A stretch of 64,000 bases of DNA from CAZMSQ01 sp964569025. Lineage in GTDB: Bacteria; Bacteroidota; Bacteroidia; Chitinophagales; Saprospiraceae. The notes beneath the pieces are model-generated. The model was not told the origin of the DNA and did not search any database. It saw nothing but the letters and a program-made list of their open reading frames with translations. The DNA is taken from the NCBI GenBank assembly GCA_964569025.1, contig CAZMSQ010000001.1:310001-374000 (forward strand), read 5' to 3'. A program made the position numbers and the translations under genes. This document shows positions 33,835 through 42,080 of the stretch, piece by piece. Position 1 is the first letter of the stretch; every line of letters begins with the position of its first letter.

Positions 33835-35592
33835 ATGGGCCAGTTTGTTGTATCCGCCAGAAAATACAGACCACAACGGTTTGATGAAGTTGTAGGCCAG
33901 TCGCATGTGACCGGGACTCTGAGGAATGCCCTTCAGCAGGATCATTTGGCTCATGCGTTTCTTTTTTGTGGCCCAAGGGGAGTTGGGAAAACCACCTGTG
34001 CCAGAATTTTGGCTAAAGTCCTGAACTGTCAGGAACCAACTCCAGAGTTTGAGCCGTGCAACGCCTGTGCCTCCTGTCAGGCTTTCCATCAGAATGCATC
34101 TTTCAACATTACTGAGTTGGATGCCGCATCCAACAACCGAGTCGAGCATATCAGAGCACTCATCGAGCAAGTGCGGTTTCAGCCTCAACATGGAAAATAC
34201 AAGGTTTTCATCATTGACGAGGTACACATGCTGTCTCAGCAGGCCTTCAATGCCTTTTTGAAAACCCTTGAAGAGCCGCCTCCCTATGCACTCTTTATTC
34301 TTGCTACCACAGAAAAGCATAAAATCATACCGACAATCTTGTCGCGCTGTCAAATCTTCGATTTTCGAAGAATTCAGGTGCCGGATATGATCAGCCATCT
34401 CCAAAGTATCTGTACCCAAGAAGGGGTCGAAGCTGAAGACGCTGCACTGCATGTCATCGCAGAGAAGGCTGATGGGGCTCTTCGGGACGCGCTCTCCATT
34501 CTTGATCGGATGACCAGTTTTTCAGGCTCTTCCCTGACGTATGTGCAAGTGATTGACCAGCTGAATGTGCTTGATCACGATTATTTTTTTAAGGTAACGG
34601 AGGCCCTTATGGCTGAAGATTTTGCTTACATCTTAAATATATTTGCTGAAATACTTCACAAAGGGTTTGAGCCTGATACGTTCATAGACGGGCTCGCTTC
34701 TCATTTCCGGAATCTGTTGGTTTGCAAGGATTCTCAGACTGTCCATTTACTAGAGGTAAGTGAGCAACTCAAAGAGCGTTATGCGCTTCAGGCTCAACTT
34801 GCCCCTCAAGATTTTCTGCTCTCACTGCTTCACATCGCGAATGAGTGCGATGTTCACTACCGGACGGCACGCCTGAAACGCCTGCACGTTGAGTTGTACC
34901 TCATGAAAATGTCGTACGTGAATAAGTTGCTTCGCACCTCTCCCGTTGTATTGAATGAGGGGGCAGAAAAAAAAAAGCTTGAACCCAAACCAAACCCATC
35001 TGCAGAAACGGTAATTCCCTCGGCAACGCCAACCTCACAGCAAAAGGAACCACCCTCTGCACCTGTGAAGCAGACCATTCGAAAAAAAGATGCTTCCGCT
35101 TCTTTCCGTACATCAACAAAAAGCAACCCAGGGTTAAGTGTATCACTGAATATCAACTCTATATCTGAGTCTGCCCTTGACCGGAAAAAATCAGAAGAAC
35201 CTGAAATTCCCCTGACTCAGGATTTGGTCCAGAATGCATGGCTGTATGCAACCGAGGCGGTGACTTCCAAATCTCTGCAAGCATCAATGGGTGGAGCACG
35301 GGTTTCTTTCGATGAATCGGACACCATCTTGCTGGAGGTCGGTCGGTCGGTATCACGCGATACCCTGATTCGTGAACAGGGTCAAATACTTGCAATTCTG
35401 AGATCGCACCTGCGATTCCAAAAGCTAAAGATGCAGGTTCAAGTTGATGAATCTCTGGTTGCAGATGAGGAGGAGAATGAGCCTCCTGCTCCGAAACAGC
35501 TCACAATTCAGGAGAAATATCTAAAAATGAATGAGGTGAATCCCATGGTTGAAGAGTTGCGCAATCGTTTCAAACTGAAGGTGGATTCATGA
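33835..35592 (+). CDS. dnaX: DNA polymerase III subunit gamma/tau
   Basis: DnaX is the clamp-loader ATPase that also links polymerase cores at the fork. I start at the ATG at 33835 (MGQFVVSARKYRP), the usual beginning of the family, giving 585 residues. Walker A is GPRGVGKTT (about 44-52), the zinc module has cysteines in CQEPTPEFEPCNACASC (about 63-80), and Walker B is VFIIDEVHML (about 115-124). Domain III ends near 370. Codons 378-381 (Glu-Lys-Lys-Lys) are an A10 run, and a -1 shift there reaches a stop after one extra residue, which would give a 382-residue gamma form. The remaining tau-specific part is a Pro/Ser/Lys-rich linker followed by a C-terminal domain (about 455-585). pyrD follows 33 bases later. 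Confidence 0.96.
   Translation: MGQFVVSARKYRPQRFDEVVGQSHVTGTLRNALQQDHLAHAFLFCGPRGVGKTTCARILAKVLNCQEPTPEFEPCNACASCQAFHQNASFNITELDAASNNRVEHIRALIEQVRFQPQHGKYKVFIIDEVHMLSQQAFNAFLKTLEEPPPYALFILATTEKHKIIPTILSRCQIFDFRRIQVPDMISHLQSICTQEGVEAEDAALHVIAEKADGALRDALSILDRMTSFSGSSLTYVQVIDQLNVLDHDYFFKVTEALMAEDFAYILNIFAEILHKGFEPDTFIDGLASHFRNLLVCKDSQTVHLLEVSEQLKERYALQAQLAPQDFLLSLLHIANECDVHYRTARLKRLHVELYLMKMSYVNKLLRTSPVVLNEGAEKKKLEPKPNPSAETVIPSATPTSQQKEPPSAPVKQTIRKKDASASFRTSTKSNPGLSVSLNINSISESALDRKKSEEPEIPLTQDLVQNAWLYATEAVTSKSLQASMGGARVSFDESDTILLEVGRSVSRDTLIREQGQILAILRSHLRFQKLKMQVQVDESLVADEEENEPPAPKQLTIQEKYLKMNEVNPMVEELRNRFKLKVDS
34966..34982 (+). other. Probable slippage site in dnaX
   Basis: The bases G-A10-G (34966-34977) encode Glu-Lys-Lys-Lys at residues 378-381. 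In the -1 frame the next codons are GCT TGA, so translation or transcription slippage yields a protein ending at 382. In the +1 frame a stop follows after 11 codons. No clear downstream stem-loop is seen, which favours RNA polymerase slippage of the Thermus type over the Escherichia coli ribosomal frameshift. Confidence 0.6.
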
Positions 35593-35625
35593 TGCCAACA
35601 AGGGAATGGACAGTAAAATGATGGT

Positions 35626-36663
35626 ATGTATCAGCTGATAAAGCCTTTGCTTTTTTTTCTTTCCCCAGAAATAGCCCACACTGTGGCTTTGGGTATGTTT
35701 CGTGTCGGGCTTCGAATACCATTCTTTGGACAAACCCTCGTAAAGACATTCAGGTATGAATCAGATAGGTTGAGTAAAAATGTGGGGGGTCTTCATTTTC
35801 CCAACCCTGTCGGTCTTGCTGCCGGATTTGATAAAAACGGAGAATATACCCGCGAGATGGCTGCTTTGGGATTTGGATTTTTAGAGTTGGGGACTGTAAC
35901 GCCAAGACCACAGGCAGGCAATCCGCGTCCACGGTTATTTCGGCTTCCTGCAGACAGCGCCCTGATTAATCGGATGGGATTTAATAATGAGGGTGCGGAG
36001 GCGCTGGCAGCACGCCTGAAACAATGGAGACCGCCGGGGGTCATTATCGGTGGGAACATCGGCAAAAACAAGTCAACCCCCAATGAAGAGGCCATCCGTG
36101 ATTATGCATTTTGTTTCGAATGTCTCTATCCGGTGGTTGATTATTTCGTTGTCAATGTGAGCTCTCCTAATACTCCTGGTTTGCGTGCACTGCAGGAGCG
36201 TGAACCACTGGAGTCACTTTTGCGCCACCTACAGCATATGAACCACCAAAAATCTACCCCCAAGCCAATCTTCCTCAAGATTGCACCTGATCTGGCCGAA
36301 AAGGAACTCATGGATATTGTGGATCTTGTTGCCCAAACCCACATTGCCGGGGTAATAGCAGCAAATACAACAACCTCGCGGTCGGGACTCAATACTTCAG
36401 TTAAGCAGGTTGACGCAATCGGACCCGGCGGCTTGAGTGGGGAGCCAGTCCGTAAACGTTCTACAGAAATGATTCGGTTTCTCAGGCAAAACCTTCCAGA
36501 GCGTGTTGCGATTATCGGCGTAGGAGGCATCTCCTCTCCTGAGGATGCCATTGAAAAACTGGATGCTGGTGCAGACTTGATTCAAATCTATACCGGGCTT
36601 GTATATAAAGGTCCTGGCTTGATTCGGCAGATTAAGAAAGCATTGAGAATCAATCTCACCTGA
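35626..36663 (+). CDS. pyrD: Dihydroorotate dehydrogenase (quinone), class 2
   Basis: The 345-residue flavoenzyme oxidises dihydroorotate to orotate in pyrimidine synthesis, passing electrons to quinone at the inner membrane. The N-terminal extension (about 1-45), hydrophobic and amphipathic, is the class 2 membrane-association region. Catalytic and FMN motifs are NPVGLAAGFDKNGEY (about 60-74), NVSSPNTPGLRALQ (about 177-190, with the catalytic Ser), GPGGLSGEPV (about 265-274) and GVGGISSPEDA (about 297-307). It follows dnaX closely on the same strand and may be co-transcribed; no functional tie is known. Confidence 0.97.
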   Translation: MYQLIKPLLFFLSPEIAHTVALGMFRVGLRIPFFGQTLVKTFRYESDRLSKNVGGLHFPNPVGLAAGFDKNGEYTREMAALGFGFLELGTVTPRPQAGNPRPRLFRLPADSALINRMGFNNEGAEALAARLKQWRPPGVIIGGNIGKNKSTPNEEAIRDYAFCFECLYPVVDYFVVNVSSPNTPGLRALQEREPLESLLRHLQHMNHQKSTPKPIFLKIAPDLAEKELMDIVDLVAQTHIAGVIAANTTTSRSGLNTSVKQVDAIGPGGLSGEPVRKRSTEMIRFLRQNLPERVAIIGVGGISSPEDAIEKLDAGADLIQIYTGLVYKGPGLIRQIKKALRINLT

Positions 36664-36679
36664 ATTTGGAACTCCCGGG

Positions 36680-37459
36680 TTACTGTATCGTCCCTACCAA
36701 ATTGTCAATCAATTCATTGGCCTGTGGCAAATGGGAAGTTGAATGGATCATCGGGCGGTCCAGAAGGTCATAGGAAGTTGAACCTTCCGGGGAGAACATG
36801 TCATAGAGGTCAATATTGATAACCAAGGTGGTAGATAATCCGCTGTTTAATACAATCGGCTCATTGAGTTGGACCTGCCTGAAAATTTCGTCACCTCCCA
36901 GATGCAGGGCCATATTTCTTTCAAACTCATTTGGATTTGAATCTGCATCGATTTTACCTTCGATTTTGACAAATACATAACTCTGCCATCCAATCCAGTA
37001 TTCTTCCGGAGCATTAAGAGGGTGACCCGGCTCAAAATCTCCGGGTTGCTGTACATTCAGAGCCTGCGGAAGGCCGAGGCCAAAGCGAAGACCAGAAAAG
37101 GTGCCAGGTTCCAAATCTGGAAAGTTCAGAGAATACCCTTCCGCTGCAGAGACTTCATCCAAGAACTGGTCTGTCAGGTTATAAAATCCAAGCTCTTCAA
37201 GACTGACTGTGCTTCCCTCAGAATTGATTAACTCAATATCTGTCAGATACATACTGAATCTGGAAAACAAGACCCGTACCGAATCATTCAGGCTGTAAGG
37301 CTCGAACATCACCAAAGGCTGGCCCTGATAGGATAGATCAAACTGAAGATTAAATGCCGATAACTCTGGAGTCGGATTATCTTTATCTGATTCTTTGGTA
37401 CACCCGGTTGAAAAGAGAAGAACGGTTAATGTGAAGAGAAAAAATAACGCGTGTTTCAT
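36680..37459 (-). CDS. MbnP family lipoprotein
   Basis: The 259-residue protein has a lipoprotein signal ending in FSTGC (lipobox, Cys20). The remainder fits the MbnP family, periplasmic proteins associated with copper and methanobactin-type systems: FNLQFDLSYQGQPL near 38-51, SMYLTDIELINSEG near 73-86 and ALHLGGDEIFR near 186-196. In other genomes MbnP often sits beside a di-haem MbnH-type peroxidase. Here the only such peroxidase is 10 kb away (26572-27936). A perfect 14-base palindrome (37507-37520) lies upstream of the start and could be its operator. Metal binding is inferred from the family only. Confidence 0.8.
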   Translation of the reverse strand: MKHALFFLFTLTVLLFSTGCTKESDKDNPTPELSAFNLQFDLSYQGQPLVMFEPYSLNDSVRVLFSRFSMYLTDIELINSEGSTVSLEELGFYNLTDQFLDEVSAAEGYSLNFPDLEPGTFSGLRFGLGLPQALNVQQPGDFEPGHPLNAPEEYWIGWQSYVFVKIEGKIDADSNPNEFERNMALHLGGDEIFRQVQLNEPIVLNSGLSTTLVINIDLYDMFSPEGSTSYDLLDRPMIHSTSHLPQANELIDNLVGTIQ

Positions 37460-37506
37460 GTTGGGTCAGCATTTGTTGGAGAAGTAATCAGTATCATTAA
37501 AAGGAT

Positions 37507-37520
37507 ACGGTAATTACCGT
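37507..37520. promoter_or_regulatory. Perfect 14-base palindrome upstream of the MbnP-family gene
   Basis: ACGGTAATTACCGT is perfectly self-complementary and lies 48-61 bases upstream of the MbnP-family start codon, in the 99-base gap after the riboflavin synthase gene. Size and placement suit a dimeric repressor or activator site. The regulator is unknown. Confidence 0.4.
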
Positions 37521-37558
37521 GGTTGAGTTGTGCGTTGTATCACAAACGGGTAGAAAAA

Positions 37559-38167
37559 TCAGGGGATATGTCGGGAATTTACATATGCCGGGATATGCCG
37601 TGCGATGTATTTACCCAGAATATCAAATTCAATGTTGACAGATTGACCCTCGCTAAGATGACAGAGATTTGTGTGCTCCCAGGTATACGGGATGATGGCC
37701 ACTGAAAAACGGAGTCCAGATGGCCGGACTACAGTCAAACTGACACCATTGATGCAGACAGACCCTTTGTCTACCAGCAGGAATTCTTCGGCACCTTCAC
37801 AATGAAAAAACAAATGCCAGCTTCCATCATGTGATTCAATCCGTTCGCAGATAGCGGTAGAGTCGACGTGTCCTTGCACAATATGCCCATCAAGTCGCCC
37901 GTCTGCCTTCATCGAGCGTTCCAGATTGACCACAGTGCCGCTTTCCCAGGTTCCGAGAATGCTGCGATCCAGCGTTTCCATAACAGCGGTGACACCATGC
38001 CAATGAGAGCCAATTTCAACCACAGTCAGGCAAACACCGTCATGGGCAATGCTTTGGTCAATCTTGAGGGTATCTGATAAATCAGACGCGACCCTGAAGT
38101 GGCGGTTTGATCCTTGATCAGAGACTTCGATAATCTTACCGAGTGATTCAATAATTCCTGTAAACAT
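37559..38167 (-). CDS. ribE: Riboflavin synthase
   Basis: Riboflavin synthase dismutates two 6,7-dimethyl-8-ribityllumazine molecules to riboflavin. The 202-residue protein begins at the canonical MFTGIIE (ATG at 38167) and comprises two lumazine-binding repeats. The first runs about 1-95, the second about 98-195 (LDGHIVQGHVD near 99-109 is the hallmark of the second barrel). The reading frame stays open further upstream to 38206, but that would run into the preceding gene and lacks conservation. It follows the 923-residue gliding-associated gene by 35 bases on the same strand. Confidence 0.95.
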   Translation of the reverse strand: MFTGIIESLGKIIEVSDQGSNRHFRVASDLSDTLKIDQSIAHDGVCLTVVEIGSHWHGVTAVMETLDRSILGTWESGTVVNLERSMKADGRLDGHIVQGHVDSTAICERIESHDGSWHLFFHCEGAEEFLLVDKGSVCINGVSLTVVRPSGLRFSVAIIPYTWEHTNLCHLSEGQSVNIEFDILGKYIARHIPAYVNSRHIP

Positions 38168-38202
38168 GAGGTACGGTTGTTCTTTCCAGATTGATATTTG
38201 GG

Positions 38203-40974
38203 TCAATTTCCTCTGACAACTTCAACGAAGCCACTCAGAATGTCCGGGAGCTGGAGCACGCTTTCGCCGCGGGCTTCAAAAAGGATGCATGTGTAGAAAT
38301 AGGTTCCCTGAGTGACCGCATTCCCATTTTGATCCGTGCCATCCCAGAGGATATCGGGGTTTTCGGTTTCAAAAACCATATTCCCCCACCGGTTGTAAAT
38401 TTTCAGCTCAACATGGTCAATGAACCGATACGGAAAAGGCACCCACAATTCATTCTGGCCATCTCCATTAGGGGTGAACACATTGGGGAGTTCATAAAAC
38501 GGGCAATTTTCGACGCAGAGAATTGAGTCAACCTGGCTTTCATTCTCAAAACTATCAACGGCAGTCACTGCGTAGCAGCCGGCAATCCCGTTTTCTGGTT
38601 GGTGTTCGAATGAGACCGCTGAGGCCTCCTCAATTGTCGCAATCAGTGAGAGGGGTGTTTCAGGAAGTGGAGAATAATAAATGCGGTACCCTGCCACATC
38701 ATCAGTCTCAGGACATACGTCATTGGGGTTTGTCCATGTCAGTGAGTTGATAAACTGGTCTTCTGGAATGCCGGGGTTATCCGTATTACAGAGGTTGTTG
38801 ATGGTAAGTGCTGGGCTGCAGGGGGCGATTGTGTCCAGCGGGGTCCCACAAGCGATTTGTGAGCGGTTGATGAGGGAGTCCGGAAAATCCTGAATGCCGT
38901 AGGTGCCGAGAGCCCTGATGAAATAACAATACTCCAATCCGTTGGTCAGCAGATTATCTTCATAAGCTGGCTCCTGGGTCAGGGCAATGCTGTCAAATGT
39001 GGCATTCCCCGGCAGGCGCCGAAAGATGACGTATTCTGTATTTTCCCATGGCACATTCTCCTCCCATGATAAAATGTTCCGGTTATCTGTAGACACAATA
39101 GTGAGAAAGATAGAAGACGCTGCATTTGGATTCTCTATCAGGTCACCCCCGTTGACATAAAATTCAACAGCATACGTGTATCCCTGATTTTCGGTGTTGA
39201 GACCCGTTGCATCCAGAAATGCAGTGTCAGTGAGGTTTGAAAAAGAGGGACTCGAGAATTCTGCACCCGGGACAGGGGTATTTGCAATTCCTGCAATACC
39301 AGTGCTCCTGAGCAGTCGGAAAGTATAAGGACCCGGGTTTTGAAGCGTATCTAAATCGACCGGGTTGGGTTTGGTCCACCTCACTTGAATTTGACCGTCC
39401 GTTGCATCAGTTTCCGTGACATCTGCATGTGTCATCAGTGGCACATCCCGTGCGAGTTGGGTGCAGATTTCGAGACTAGGGAGTCCATCTACGTTGTTAT
39501 AGTTTTGTCCGAGAGCTGTCTGACGGGCAAATTCAGCCATGATGCGATAGCAATAGGTTCGTCCGCGCTCCACCTCTGTATCTTTGAATAGATACCTACC
39601 CCCCTCAGAAGATTGATAGAAGCGTTCAATGCGCGTGTATCCGTAACCGTCCATTCCAGGCGTGCATGTATCCGGAATAATCGGGTTGCTACCATCCCTG
39701 CGCCAGATGGAAAATCCACGAAAGTATTCATCGGCAGCGTCTTCACAGACATACGGAAGCTCCCAGGAGACTGCGATTTCCCCGGTGAGTGCTTCAGCTT
39801 GCAGATCTTCCGGAGGAGGGCCGATGACCCGGATGAGGACAGTTTTCAAGTCTGCAAGTGGGTTTGGATGATTATCGACAGCCTTGAAGACCACAAAATA
39901 AGGTTGATCTGAAATATCCTCGCAATTTGTCTGCCAGGTAAAAATTCCGAGAACCGGCGGGATAGCCGGATCTGGTGAAGTGATAAACTGCGCGGGATTG
40001 GATGGCAAATCAAAGAGGGCACCCTGGGCACTGAGTTGCACACTTTGCTGAGGATTGACATCAGGATCTGTGGCAACGATATCGAATTCTACCTTTTCAC
40101 CTGCCAGCACGCATATTTCATCGACAACCTCAATGTCAGGAGGTCGGTTATCGCATTCTTCAACAATAATCTGCATATCCCTGATGACAGAATCGAGAGG
40201 TTGTCCGTTTCGGTAATCAATGACGAGAATGGCGATGTTATAGATACACGGCCTTTGAGGGGCATCCCAAAGGATATCACCTGTGACGGGGTTAATAGAC
40301 AGATTATTGGCCGGACCTGGCTCTACCATGTTTGGGAACTCATAGAGTGGCACATCGTCCTGAGGCCCTTCTAAAGGGGCAATCAGGCGGAATGCAAGGC
40401 TGTCTCCGTCGGGGTCAAAAGCGCCGGGGTTGTGTTTGAATGGCTGCCCTACACATGCCTCATCGATGGGAAACTGAAACAGAAGAGGAGAGTTGTTGGT
40501 GCCTCCAAACTGTTCATTGACCAGCGTAACGGTGGTTTCAATGTAGAATTTGACACTGACTGAGTTGGGGTCATTGACATTGCATATGTCAGCGATGCGG
40601 TTTGGATCAGTAAATCCTATTCGGAAATGGCCGAACCCTGGGTAGGTATGTTCGGTGATGTAGAGATTGCGTTTGAGACCTGGTCGCACAAACTCTCCCT
40701 GAGGCACTCCCGAGGGGCCTGCCGGACCATTTACACGACGCACCCAGGTCAGGGGTGATCCATCGCCCCAGTCAATTTCTACGCTGTCTCGGTCTGCGGG
40801 AATGGCATTGCCCTCGAATTTGGTGTAGGTTGTGAGGATGCATCGAATGGTATTTGGACCAATACGCTGCCATGTAATTTCGCCGGCTCTGTTGTGGGTC
40901 GCGCATGCGTTGTTGGTACCAAAAACGGATAGCAGGAAAAAAGCGGCCGACACACTCAATAACCGATGAATCAT
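38203..40974 (-). CDS. Exported protein with Ig/FN3-like repeats and gliding motility-associated C-terminal domain
   Basis: The 923-residue protein has a signal peptide (MIHRLLSVSAAFFLLSVFG, cleavage near 25), which is why I prefer the ATG at 40974 over an ATG 20 codons upstream. Immunoglobulin/cadherin-like segments follow (about 30-390, with FDPDGDSLAFRLIAP near 190 and VATDPDVNP near 295), then fibronectin type III-like modules (about 390-800). The last 85 residues form the CHU_C gliding-associated/type B sorting domain (LPNVFTPNGDGQNELWVPF, IYNRWGNMVFE). It is predicted to leave the cell by the type IX system and sit on the surface. The ligand is unknown. It is divergent from the HupE-like gene. 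Confidence 0.88.
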   Translation of the reverse strand: MIHRLLSVSAAFFLLSVFGTNNACATHNRAGEITWQRIGPNTIRCILTTYTKFEGNAIPADRDSVEIDWGDGSPLTWVRRVNGPAGPSGVPQGEFVRPGLKRNLYITEHTYPGFGHFRIGFTDPNRIADICNVNDPNSVSVKFYIETTVTLVNEQFGGTNNSPLLFQFPIDEACVGQPFKHNPGAFDPDGDSLAFRLIAPLEGPQDDVPLYEFPNMVEPGPANNLSINPVTGDILWDAPQRPCIYNIAILVIDYRNGQPLDSVIRDMQIIVEECDNRPPDIEVVDEICVLAGEKVEFDIVATDPDVNPQQSVQLSAQGALFDLPSNPAQFITSPDPAIPPVLGIFTWQTNCEDISDQPYFVVFKAVDNHPNPLADLKTVLIRVIGPPPEDLQAEALTGEIAVSWELPYVCEDAADEYFRGFSIWRRDGSNPIIPDTCTPGMDGYGYTRIERFYQSSEGGRYLFKDTEVERGRTYCYRIMAEFARQTALGQNYNNVDGLPSLEICTQLARDVPLMTHADVTETDATDGQIQVRWTKPNPVDLDTLQNPGPYTFRLLRSTGIAGIANTPVPGAEFSSPSFSNLTDTAFLDATGLNTENQGYTYAVEFYVNGGDLIENPNAASSIFLTIVSTDNRNILSWEENVPWENTEYVIFRRLPGNATFDSIALTQEPAYEDNLLTNGLEYCYFIRALGTYGIQDFPDSLINRSQIACGTPLDTIAPCSPALTINNLCNTDNPGIPEDQFINSLTWTNPNDVCPETDDVAGYRIYYSPLPETPLSLIATIEEASAVSFEHQPENGIAGCYAVTAVDSFENESQVDSILCVENCPFYELPNVFTPNGDGQNELWVPFPYRFIDHVELKIYNRWGNMVFETENPDILWDGTDQNGNAVTQGTYFYTCILFEARGESVLQLPDILSGFVEVVRGN

Positions 40975-41082
40975 AGAAGCGATAATTGCCCATCTTGAAA
41001 ACCTCGAGACGCATGAAGCAACAAAGGAAGACACTTTTTAGTTTTTCCACTGACGTTCAATTACCATTTCCAGCCTAAGATT

Positions 41083-41667
41083 ATGTTTCCGATATATTTT
41101 CAACTGGGGCTTGAGCACATTACCGACCTGAACGGCTCTGATCACATCCTCTTTTTGGTTGCCTTGTGTGCAATTTGGGAAGCGAGGGACTGGAAGAGGG
41201 TCCTTGTTCTGGTTACTGCATTTACAGTAGGTCACTCGCTGACTCTTGCGTTGGCTGCCTTTCAGGTTCTTTTGGTGCCGGGCGACTTGATTGAGCAAAT
41301 TATTCCCGTTACCATCCTTCTCACGGCACTGCTTAATTTGTTTCAGGGTCCCGCCCCCTCATCCGGTCATGGAAAAATCATCTCTTCAAAGCTGATGGGC
41401 CATTATGTGCTGGCATTAGGGTTCGGCCTTATTCATGGTCTGGCCTTTTCGAATTTTTTTCGTCATCTGGTGGGCCAGGAGTCAGAGATTGTGACCCCAT
41501 TGTTGCAGTTCAATCTCGGGGTCGAAGTCGGGCAAGTCATTATCGTGGGTGTCTTTCTAGGTTTGAATGCTCTTGTAGTCGGGGCCCTCAACCTTTCTCA
41601 AAAAATCTGGAGCGTTTTTTTTTCCATTCTAGCCATTATTCTCACCGTCTTCCTGCTTATTCTCTAA
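41083..41667 (+). CDS. HupE/UreJ family membrane protein
   Basis: The 194-residue protein has about six transmembrane helices and the histidine-bearing N-terminal motif GLEHITDLNGSDHILF (about 9-24), typical of HupE/UreJ-2 proteins. Relatives are thought to move nickel or other metals, or to help assemble hydrogenase or urease. Neither enzyme is encoded in this window, so the substrate is open. A second conserved His is in FGLIHGLAFSNFFRHL (about 112-127). It is a single-gene unit between the gliding-associated gene and the giant adhesin. Confidence 0.82.
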   Translation: MFPIYFQLGLEHITDLNGSDHILFLVALCAIWEARDWKRVLVLVTAFTVGHSLTLALAAFQVLLVPGDLIEQIIPVTILLTALLNLFQGPAPSSGHGKIISSKLMGHYVLALGFGLIHGLAFSNFFRHLVGQESEIVTPLLQFNLGVEVGQVIIVGVFLGLNALVVGALNLSQKIWSVFFSILAIILTVFLLIL

Positions 41668-42080
41668 AGGCTGTTCTTCTTTCGGCACGAGTTTTGACCA
41701 CAATTTGTACGATGTTCAGGTGCGGAAGGGACGGAAAACTCCGTGTGGCAATTTGAGGAAAATGAAGAATTATTTGTGCAGGTAATGGGTTTTTCAACTT
41801 TTTTCCTGTTATTGTACCGCCCCGGTCAAATTTCTGTCAGTCTGTTGCCATTCACACCATCTTCATGCCATTTGCAATTGGATAGCCGAGGTGTGGCGAT
41901 TATATTTGCAAGACAATAGTTTGGTGAAGACTACAGGTTGGATAATTACTATTGCTTTTTTTGCCAAAAAGCCATCTCTGCTCTCACTCAATGAATGTGC
42001 TCCGGCACAACTCATACTCACTCGAACACTTCTTGAAAGAGAACTGAATTTTACACAAAACACGCAAAACGCCCTGTCGT
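41668..42080. other. 413-base region upstream of the giant adhesin gene
   Basis: There is no credible gene. The stretch contains an exact promoter (41878-41908) and, after it, a leader of about 165 bases before the adhesin ATG. The leader is unstructured by eye. Upstream of the promoter I see nothing notable. Confidence 0.5.
41878..41908 (+). promoter_or_regulatory. Promoter of the giant adhesin gene
   Basis: TTG (41878-41880), a 20-base spacer and TATATTTG (41901-41908) give an exact TTG-N20-TAnnTTTG match. Transcription would start near 41915, leaving a leader of about 165 bases before the ATG at 42081. Confidence 0.6.
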
